A program made the position numbers and the translations under genes. Below the pieces are notes generated by a model. It saw nothing but the letters and a program-made list of their open reading frames with translations. It was not told where the DNA came from and searched no databases. A stretch of DNA of 5,566 nt from Alphaproteobacteria bacterium (GTDB lineage Bacteria > Pseudomonadota > Alphaproteobacteria > Micropepsales > Micropepsaceae): contig JAATGK010000408.1 of assembly GCA_015654715.1 (NCBI GenBank), positions 1 through 5,566 on the forward strand, given 5' to 3'. Shown here piece after piece: positions 1 through 4,589 of this stretch (position 1 is the first letter of the stretch; every line of letters starts with the position of its first letter).

Positions 1-5
1 AAAAG

Positions 6-404
6 ATGGAAATCTGGGAAGTGATGCTGGCGCACTACCAAATCTACCGCAGTTTCCTGGCCAGCATGGAACACGATCTGCAGCGCCAGAACCTTGACGC
101 GAAAGAGTTCATGCTGCTCAGGGTTTTGGAGGACTACAAGAACCCGGCCGACATTGCGCGCCGCCTGATGCTACCCAAACCGACGGTTACATTCCTGATC
201 AAACGGCTCGAAGTGAAACGTTACGTGAAACGCCGCGGCGACGCCGGTGATCTGCGGAAATTCGAGATCGAAGCGACCGACAAAGGGCTGCGCGCCTACC
301 ACGCAGCACGCGCCATCATGACCGCCGCCTTCGAATTGAAGCTCGCCAAAATCAGCCCAGCGGAGCTGCGGGCGTACATCGCGGTCCTCGAGAAGTTGCG
401 GTAG
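6..404 (+). CDS. MarR family winged-helix transcriptional regulator (possibly 5'-partial)
   Basis: A 132-residue protein with the layout of a MarR regulator, a dimeric DNA-binding protein that usually represses nearby genes until a small phenolic or lipophilic ligand binds. An N-terminal dimerisation helix (about 1-25) leads to helices around 33-55. The recognition helix is about 57-70 (LPKPTVTFLIKRLE). The basic wing at 71-94 carries the family's D-x-R element (Asp82, Arg84) and ends in the T-D-K-G that replaces the usual L-T-x-x-G. The C-terminal helices (95-132) complete the dimer interface. Usual MarR length is about 140-150 residues. The frame is open to the window edge and only five bases precede this ATG, so no ribosome binding site can be judged and the true start may lie upstream. 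The tetR-type gene follows 62 bases downstream on the same strand. Family call is solid; target and ligand are unknown. Confidence 0.85.
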   Translation: MEIWEVMLAHYQIYRSFLASMEHDLQRQNLDAKEFMLLRVLEDYKNPADIARRLMLPKPTVTFLIKRLEVKRYVKRRGDAGDLRKFEIEATDKGLRAYHAARAIMTAAFELKLAKISPAELRAYIAVLEKLR

Positions 405-431
405 CCCTTCGAAAGGCTGTCGTTTGTCGTC

Positions 432-460
432 GTGTCCGGGAGGGACTTGGGAAGGGACAC
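432..460. promoter_or_regulatory. Inverted repeat over the tetR-type ribosome binding site
   Basis: GTGTCC (432-437) and GGACAC (455-460) are perfect 6-bp inverted arms 17 bases apart, ending six bases before the TetR start codon. A competing shorter arm pair exists: GTCC 434-437 with GGAC 443-446. The ribosome binding site GAAGGGA (451-457) overlaps the right arm. This could be an autoregulatory TetR operator or an RNA hairpin that hides the ribosome binding site. TetR-family genes are often autorepressed. The arms are short and GC-rich, so chance is possible. Confidence 0.25.
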
Positions 461-466
461 CACCAA

Positions 467-1180
467 ATGAAGACACTGGCTAGCGCCGCCGATGGTCGGC
501 CGGATCGGCAGGCCGAGATTTTCCAAGTGGCCCTGAATTCGTTCCTGCGTGACGGCTATGCCGGCACCTCGATGGCGAACATCTCCCACGATCTGGGCGG
601 CTCCAAATCGACACTGTACCACCGCTACCGTTCCAAGAAGCAATTGTTCCTGTCGGTTCTCAAGCACGAAGTCGATAGTTTCTTCGGCCAGATCGCGCAA
701 GGCGAACCATGCGGCGGAGACTTCGAGCCGGCGCTCCGGTGTTTTTGCAGCCATTTCGCACAGGCTGGCCGCGACAAAGAAATCCAGAAGCTGCATCGCT
801 TGGTGATCGGAGAATCAAGCCGGTTTTCCGAAATACCGGCGTATTACCGCCAATGCGTCGACAAGGTGCTGAACTGGCTGGCTGCGACCATAGAAAACGC
901 AGTTCGCGAAGGGCATCTCGTGGCCGAAGACAGCCGGGCGGCGGCGGAATTGCTGTTCGCACTCAATATGCAACCGCTGTTTCTGCCGTTCTTCCCAGGC
1001 GATTTCGAAGCGGAGTCGCAGACGTTTTGTGAAAGACACGCCGCGCTGGTCTGGGGCGTATTCCGGAAGGTGTATCTTCCCGCCTGCGAATGCGGATCGC
1101 GACGGCGCATTGGTGAAGCGTCTTCAACGCCGAATGGAGGAGAAAGGACTCCTTCGCCCGCCGCCCGGCCGATATTGTGA
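467..1180 (+). CDS. TetR/AcrR family transcriptional regulator, AefR-like C-terminal domain
   Basis: A 237-residue one-component repressor. Residues about 14-60 form the TetR DNA-binding domain: helix 1 (RQAEIFQVALNSFLRDGY), then the G-T-S-M-x-x-I-S element. The helix-turn-helix follows (about 36-55), with the recognition helix around GSKSTLYHRYRSKKQLF. The rest is the helical ligand and dimer domain. The segment at about 109-135 (LHRLVIGESSRFSEIPAYY) resembles the AefR/AcrR-like TetR C-terminal family, whose members often control efflux or stress genes. The start is supported by GAAGGGA nine bases upstream. The last 30 or so residues (about 208-237) are rich in Arg, Ser, Pro and Gly and extend beyond the usual end near 205-210, so the 3' end may be frameshifted or extended. 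The upstream MarR gene is on the same strand. No efflux gene follows within the window, so its target is unknown. Confidence 0.88.
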   Translation: MKTLASAADGRPDRQAEIFQVALNSFLRDGYAGTSMANISHDLGGSKSTLYHRYRSKKQLFLSVLKHEVDSFFGQIAQGEPCGGDFEPALRCFCSHFAQAGRDKEIQKLHRLVIGESSRFSEIPAYYRQCVDKVLNWLAATIENAVREGHLVAEDSRAAAELLFALNMQPLFLPFFPGDFEAESQTFCERHAALVWGVFRKVYLPACECGSRRRIGEASSTPNGGERTPSPAARPIL

Positions 1181-1217
1181 TCGGGCGATAGATGCAGTCG
1201 AACCAAGGATAAAACAA

Positions 1218-1373
1218 ATGATCGCGGCACTTGGTACGGGAACGCTCCTCGTTACCGGCTGGCTCGCATTCGCCGGCTGCTTTATCCGGCCGCGCTGCGT
1301 TTCCCTCGCCGCAGCGCAAACGAAAGTTGGCGGGTCCTTCGTCAGGTGCGACAGGGAGGCGCGCGATTTCTAA
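1218..1373 (+). CDS. Possible small single-helix membrane peptide or gene remnant (51 aa)
   Basis: An open frame of 51 residues starts at an ATG with AAGGA (1205-1209) eight bases upstream. Residues 2-23 are hydrophobic (alanine, leucine, glycine, valine, tryptophan) and could be one membrane helix or an export signal. The F-A-G-C at 18-21 vaguely resembles a lipoprotein box, but Phe at -3 is atypical. The remainder (24-51) is basic, contains two cysteines and has no motif I recognise. The same frame is open further upstream into the TetR gene, and in GC-rich DNA such open frames arise by chance. It could be a real small membrane protein, the 5' fragment of a decayed envelope or efflux gene once controlled by the TetR protein, or nothing. 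Apart from this and the hairpin at 1401-1436, the 1181-1473 gap shows no gene. Confidence 0.25.
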   Translation: MIAALGTGTLLVTGWLAFAGCFIRPRCVSLAAAQTKVGGSFVRCDREARDF

Positions 1374-1400
1374 CAACCGGAGTTGCCCGTGTATCAGACA

Positions 1401-1436
1401 GAGATGCCCTGTTCTCCCCCACAGACGGGGCATCTC
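1401..1436. terminator. GC-rich hairpin between convergent genes, probable bidirectional terminator
   Basis: GAGATGCCC (1401-1409) pairs perfectly with GGGCATCTC (1428-1436). Four more pairs (T-G, G-C, T-A, T-G) extend the stem inwards to 13 pairs around a 10-base C-rich loop. It lies between the + strand genes ending at 1180 or 1373 and the - strand lysR gene ending at 1474, where a shared terminator is expected. No run of T follows on either strand, so it is not a textbook intrinsic terminator. It may instead stabilise 3' ends or act with Rho. Confidence 0.5.
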
Positions 1437-1473
1437 ACTCCGTTATCGCGTCAGCATGATCGACGTCGCCTGA

Positions 1474-2430
1474 TTATCCCAAAAACGGCACGTTGGGCCG
1501 CTTTTCGCGCGTCTTGTCCCGGTAGGATACCTTGACGAGGTTGATCAAGGCGCGCAGAGCTGCGGGCACTTGGCGCTGTCCCGAATAGAACAGATAGAAC
1601 CCCTCATAGGACGGACACCACTTCTCCATGACGCGCACGAGATGACCTGAACGGACAAAGATGTCCGCCAGACTCTCCAGCGTGAGCGCAAGCCCGACGC
1701 CGTCGACGGCCGCCCTGACAGCAAGATCCATATCCTCGACGGTTAAGTTTCCCGATACCGGAACGGCCGGCACTTCCGACAAAGATCGCACCTTGTCATC
1801 GCTCGAAAGCGACCACTGCAGAAGCTTATGGGTGGTCGGCAGCCGGAGCTGGATGCAATTGTGGTTCTTCAGGTCCGCAGGCATCCGTGGCGGCGGATTA
1901 CGGGAAAAATAATCCGGCGAACCGACAATTGCCGTCCGCAACGGGGGCGTAACGCGCACGGTCTTCATATCGAGAGCCACAAACTCACGCGGACCGATTC
2001 CGGCATCAAACCCTTTGGCGACAATATCCGTCGGTCCGGTAACCCCGCCGATCTCAAGCCGAACATCTGGAAATGTCGTCAGAAAGGTCCGCCATATCGG
2101 CCCAAGCACGATCTGGGCGACCAATGGATGCACATAGAGAGCAAGCCGCCCGGTTGGTTGATCCCGGTGCTGTTTCAGCGTGTCGACGGCCCGCGCTATC
2201 TGGTCGATACCGGGGCGGCATTGTTCGAGCAAATCCCGCCCAGCATCCGTGAGAGACACGCTTCGTGTTGTGCGATGCAAGAGCCGGACACCTAACCGTT
2301 CTTCGAGTTGGCGCATCCGGTGGCTCAAAGCGGAGGTCGTTACGTCAAGCTGCTCGGCAGCGACACGAAAACTGCGATGATCGGCGACCGCAATGAAGGC
2401 CGTGAAATCGTTGAGGTCCATCCGGCTCAT
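1474..2430 (-). CDS. LysR family transcriptional regulator (distal of a tandem pair)
   Basis: A 318-residue LysR-type regulator, close to the usual 300-320. Residues 5-64 form the N-terminal winged helix-turn-helix: DLNDFTAFIAVADHRSF, then a recognition helix around TTSALSHRMRQLEERLG, then the wing LLHRTTRSVSLTDAG. A linker helix (about 65-90) leads to the periplasmic-binding-protein-like effector domain (about 93-300), which resembles the CrgA-like group (VDGVGLALTLES near 242-253 and GHLVRVMEKW at 262-271). The start is chosen because GAGGA (2445-2441) lies ten bases upstream; the next Met, at residue 4, is too far from it. Residues 144-150 (GIGPREF) differ from the family's usual FDAGIR-type effector stretch, so ligand preference may differ from its neighbour. 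It lies 83 bases downstream of a paralogous lysR gene on the same strand and could be co-transcribed with it. Target genes are not evident. Confidence 0.92.
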   Translation of the reverse strand: MSRMDLNDFTAFIAVADHRSFRVAAEQLDVTTSALSHRMRQLEERLGVRLLHRTTRSVSLTDAGRDLLEQCRPGIDQIARAVDTLKQHRDQPTGRLALYVHPLVAQIVLGPIWRTFLTTFPDVRLEIGGVTGPTDIVAKGFDAGIGPREFVALDMKTVRVTPPLRTAIVGSPDYFSRNPPPRMPADLKNHNCIQLRLPTTHKLLQWSLSSDDKVRSLSEVPAVPVSGNLTVEDMDLAVRAAVDGVGLALTLESLADIFVRSGHLVRVMEKWCPSYEGFYLFYSGQRQVPAALRALINLVKVSYRDKTREKRPNVPFLG

Positions 2431-2456
2431 TATTGTGACGTCCTCAGCAAAACGTG

Positions 2457-2467
2457 CAACGACGTTG
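2457..2467. promoter_or_regulatory. Perfect 11-bp palindrome upstream of the distal lysR gene
   Basis: CAACG-A-CGTTG is a perfect dyad 26 bases before the distal lysR start codon. Two TTGGAT copies in direct orientation (2465-2470 and 2474-2479) partly overlap it. A palindrome in an 83-base gap just ahead of a LysR gene suggests an autoregulatory operator, but the spacing does not fit the T-N11-A LysR consensus, so another regulator or chance is possible. Confidence 0.3.
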
Positions 2468-2512
2468 GATTTATTGGATACGATTCGTCAAGTAAAAGTG
2501 GAACGGTGAAGA

Positions 2513-2518
2513 ATTATA
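2513..2518 (-). promoter_or_regulatory. Possible -10 box for the distal lysR gene
   Basis: The - strand reads TATAAT, a perfect -10 hexamer, overlapping the stop codon of the upstream lysR gene. No good -35 hexamer sits at the right distance (the best is a weak TCAATG, 18 bases away). A separate TTGACG on the same strand (2491-2486) matches a -35 box but lacks a clear -10. The distal lysR gene may therefore have its own promoter or rely on read-through. Confidence 0.25.
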
Positions 2519-3458
2519 CGCCTTCATCGCGACGGACATTGAGAGCGCGACTGCCGTGCCGTTGCGCCTGCGCCCAAGCGCGAGCGGCCTGGCTGAACAG
2601 GCGCAACGCCGCCGGCGGATGCCGGTTGGCCGGATAATAGAGACAATAGCCGGGAAACGGCGGGCTCCATTCTTCCAGCACACGCACAAGCTTGCCGCTT
2701 TTCAGCGGCGCCGTGATGATATCCTCGGGCACCCAGGCAATGCCGATGCCCACGGCGGCGGCTCCGGCCGCCAGATTCATGTTGCTGACGGTGAGCTGCC
2801 CCGGCACATCGATGGTCGCGGTGCGGCCGTGCCGCTCCAGATCCCAGCGGTAGATCGATCCGCTTTCGAAGCGGAAGCGGATGCAGTGATGACGGGCAAG
2901 ATCGTGCGGTGCACGCGGCGGGGTGTGTGCTTTCAGATAACCGGGCGAAGCCACCGCCACAAAGCGCATATCCCGACCGATGGGGATCGCGATCATGTCC
3001 CGCGGCACCGCCTCCAGAAAGCGAACGCCCGCATCGAAGCCGTCGGCGACGATATCCACCAGCCGCCCATCGACGATGATCTCGACGTGAATGTCGGGAT
3101 AGGCCGTCAGAAAGCTTGGCAGCACGTGGCGCACAAGCGGCGTCGCACCGGCCTCGCTGGCGCTGATCTTGATCGTGCCGGAGGGCCGGTCGCGCATGGA
3201 CGCGACATCGGCAACCGCCTCGTCCAGATCGGCCATCGCTCCGCGCACGCGCTTGAGCAGGCGCTCGCCAGCCTCGGTCAGCGCCACCGAGCGCGTCGTG
3301 CGGTTGAACAGGCGCACGCCCATCCGGGCTTCGAAATTGCTGATCGCGTGGCTGAGAGCGGAGGGTGAAACCGCCAGTAATTTGGCGGCGGCGCGGAAAC
3401 TCTTGTGATCGGCAATGGCGATAAAGCCATTCAGTTCGGACAAAGCGACGTTCGACAT
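2514..3458 (-). CDS. LysR family transcriptional regulator, divergent from the SDR gene
   Basis: A 314-residue LysR-type regulator. The winged helix-turn-helix spans about 5-64 ([14 protein letters not shown], recognition helix around [17 protein letters not shown], wing [15 protein letters not shown]). A linker helix and a CrgA-like effector-binding domain follow (about 93-295), with FDAGVRF at 141-147, SPGYL at 171-175, [11 protein letters not shown] at 235-245 and [10 protein letters not shown] at 255-264. Residues 11-70 match the other LysR protein at 36 of 60 columns without gaps, so the two are paralogues. The start sits just after a plausible promoter, but the ribosome binding site is weak (only TTGAG about 10-14 bases upstream). 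It is transcribed away from the SDR gene across a 169-base region, the classic arrangement in which a LysR protein controls the divergent gene and itself. That makes it the likely regulator of the SDR and hydrolase genes; the inducer is unknown. Confidence 0.93.
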   Translation of the reverse strand: MSNVALSELNGFIAIADHKSFRAAAKLLAVSPSALSHAISNFEARMGVRLFNRTTRSVALTEAGERLLKRVRGAMADLDEAVADVASMRDRPSGTIKISASEAGATPLVRHVLPSFLTAYPDIHVEIIVDGRLVDIVADGFDAGVRFLEAVPRDMIAIPIGRDMRFVAVASPGYLKAHTPPRAPHDLARHHCIRFRFESGSIYRWDLERHGRTATIDVPGQLTVSNMNLAAGAAAVGIGIAWVPEDIITAPLKSGKLVRVLEEWSPPFPGYCLYYPANRHPPAALRLFSQAARAWAQAQRHGSRALNVRRDEGV

Positions 3459-3481
3459 TGGTGCGTTACACTCAACAGTTC

Positions 3482-3496
3482 GTGCACTTGTAGCAC
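3482..3496. promoter_or_regulatory. Candidate LysR binding site (T-N11-A dyad)
   Basis: GTGC-N7-GCAC is a perfect interrupted dyad whose inner T and A give the T-N11-A spacing typical of LysR-type regulator sites. It lies between the divergent lysR and SDR genes. It would fall just downstream of the predicted lysR transcription start (a position suited to autorepression) and just upstream of the -35 of the proposed SDR promoter. An overlapping TTGT-N3-ACAA (3488-3498) and the palindrome ACAATTGT (3495-3502) add further symmetry. Assignment is by position and pattern only. Confidence 0.45.
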
Positions 3497-3498
3497 AA

Positions 3499-3525
3499 TT
3501 GTTCGATTATATCGACCTATATAAG
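3499..3525 (+). promoter_or_regulatory. Possible promoter of the SDR gene
   Basis: TTGTTC (3499-3504) and TATAAG (3520-3525) form a -35/-10 pair with a short 15-base spacer, in the AT-rich patch of the divergent region. The short spacer suggests a weak promoter needing an activator, as is usual for LysR targets. The leader to the ATG at 3628 would be about 95 bases. TATATA at 3518-3523 is an alternative -10. Confidence 0.3.
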
Positions 3526-3535
3526 TTCCCGTCCA
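3506..3535 (-). promoter_or_regulatory. Promoter of the SDR-adjacent lysR gene
   Basis: On the - strand, TGGACG (3535-3530; four of six matches to TTGACA) is followed after 18 bases by a perfect TATAAT (3511-3506). Transcription would start near 3499, giving a leader of about 40 bases to the lysR ATG. The box overlaps the proposed SDR promoter, so occupancy by RNA polymerase or by LysR could couple the two divergent units. Confidence 0.5.
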
Positions 3536-3557
3536 GATCGCCTTCGCGAGGCTTCGG

Positions 3558-3569
3558 CGCCCACCCGAT
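3558..3569 (+). repeat. 12-bp leader repeat, copy 1 (before the SDR gene)
   Basis: CGCCCACCCGAT occurs here and again at 4548-4559, in the same orientation. This copy ends 58 bases before the SDR start codon; the other ends 30 bases before the hydrolase start codon. The match is exact and stops at both ends. Its presence in the leaders of both enzyme genes hints at a shared regulatory or RNA-level site. Confidence 0.35.
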
Positions 3570-3627
3570 TGTTCTGCCGCCATTTCCCAGCGCCTCCGCT
3601 AGGCGCATTCAATTGAAAGACTGCATC

Positions 3628-4470
3628 ATGACCAACAACGACAAGCCCGTCTGGTTCGTCACCGGCTGTTCGACCGGCTTTGGCCGCGAATTGGCGCGCC
3701 ATACGCTGGCCTTGGGTTATCCGACCGTTGTGACGGCGCGCGATCCCAGCGCCATCGCCGACATTGCGGCCTCAGCCTCCGACAAAGCGCTGGCCGTCAC
3801 GCTCGACGTCACCAAGCGGGACAGTATCGACGCGGCGGTCGCTGCTGCCATCGCCCGCTTCGGACGGATCGACGTCTTGGTGAACAACGCAGGTTATGGC
3901 CTGGAAGGCGCGGTCGAAGAGACCAGCATGGCGGAAATCCGCCATCAGTACGACGTCAACGTCTTCGGCCTGATCGCGGTGACACAAGCCGTGCTGCCGC
4001 ATATGCGCGCCCAGCATTCCGGCCATGTCGTCAATATCAGTTCGATGGGCGGGCTGACGACCTTTCCGGCGCTGACCATCTACAACAGTACCAAATTCGC
4101 TGTGGAAGGCCTGTCGCAAGGTCTGGCTTATGAACTGGCGCCGCTCGGCATCAAGGTGACGGCTGTGGCGCCGGGTGGCTTCCGCACCAATTGGGCGGGC
4201 GCTTCGATGCAGCATACCGCACAGCACATCACCGATTATGAGGCAACCGCCGGAGCCGGCCGGGCTGCGCTGGTAACACGCAACGGCCGCCAGCCGGGCG
4301 ATCCGCGCAAAGCCGCCATCGCCATCGTCAAGGCCGTCGAAGCGGAGAGCCCGCCGCTGCACCTGCTGCTCGGCGCCGATGCGCTGCTGCATGTCGGGCG
4401 CAAGCTGGGCGCGCTGCAAGCCGAAATCGCCGAGTGGGCACCGCTGTCGCTCAGCACTGCCGCGGACTGA
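3628..4470 (+). CDS. Short-chain dehydrogenase/reductase (classical SDR)
   Basis: A 280-residue cytosolic NAD(P)-dependent oxidoreductase acting on an alcohol/carbonyl pair. All classical SDR landmarks are present: cofactor motif T-G-C-S-T-G-F-G (12-19), acidic D60-V61 after the third strand, N-N-A-G (86-89), Asn111, Ser139 within NISSMGG, and Tyr152-x3-Lys156 (the active-site tetrad is Asn111, Ser139, Tyr152, Lys156). The P-G-G stretch at 182-184 follows the sixth strand. Arg38 at the end of the second strand (TAR) points to NADP(H), by family rule. VWFVTGCSTGFGREL is typical of a widespread bacterial SDR group near 17-beta-hydroxysteroid-dehydrogenase-like proteins, so the fold is certain but the substrate is not. 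The frame is open back to 3415, but that start would overlap the divergent lysR gene and its promoter. The ATG at 3628 matches the family's N-terminus and has GAAAGA seven bases upstream. The hydrolase follows after 119 bases and is likely in the same pathway. Confidence 0.95.
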   Translation: MTNNDKPVWFVTGCSTGFGRELARHTLALGYPTVVTARDPSAIADIAASASDKALAVTLDVTKRDSIDAAVAAAIARFGRIDVLVNNAGYGLEGAVEETSMAEIRHQYDVNVFGLIAVTQAVLPHMRAQHSGHVVNISSMGGLTTFPALTIYNSTKFAVEGLSQGLAYELAPLGIKVTAVAPGGFRTNWAGASMQHTAQHITDYEATAGAGRAALVTRNGRQPGDPRKAAIAIVKAVEAESPPLHLLLGADALLHVGRKLGALQAEIAEWAPLSLSTAAD

Positions 4471-4547
4471 GCCGTCAGCACGGACTATTGACGCGCAATT
4501 CCACGACAGACGTACCCTTATTCATTCCGAAACGTTCTCAACCCCGT

Positions 4548-4559
4548 CGCCCACCCGAT
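4548..4559 (+). repeat. 12-bp leader repeat, copy 2 (before the hydrolase gene)
   Basis: Exact second copy of the CGCCCACCCGAT element found at 3558-3569, in the 119-base gap between the SDR and hydrolase genes. The rest of that gap holds a small dyad (CGTCA 4473-4477 with TGACG 4489-4493) close to the SDR stop codon. It also holds a TTGACG (4488-4493) without a convincing -10 box, so an internal hydrolase promoter is possible but not shown. Confidence 0.35.
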
Positions 4560-4589
4560 CAATTCGATTACGCAATGAGAGGAAAAAGA

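Noticed and set aside
403..418. Imperfect 16-bp palindrome at the MarR stop codon, considered as a terminator
   Set aside because: The stem has only four uninterrupted outer pairs and no T-run follows; too weak to call.
296..796. - strand open frame of 166 codons across the MarR-TetR junction
   Set aside because: It overlaps two recognisable regulator genes on the other strand and shows no domain.
2556..3368. Long + strand open frame of 270 codons
   Set aside because: It lies entirely opposite the lysR gene. Its product is rich in His, Arg and Gly with no domain, as expected for an antisense shadow in GC-rich DNA.
3415..3627. N-terminal extension of the SDR frame by 71 residues
   Set aside because: It would start inside the divergent lysR gene and cross both promoters. 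The SDR family begins a few residues before the cofactor motif, which fits the ATG at 3628.
3772..4419. Long - strand open frame of 215 codons opposite the SDR
   Set aside because: The + strand encodes a full SDR with all catalytic residues; the antisense product has no recognisable motif.
4488..4518. TTGACG with TACCCT as an internal promoter for the hydrolase
   Set aside because: The -10 matches only half of the consensus and the spacer is 19 bases; co-transcription with the SDR is at least as likely.
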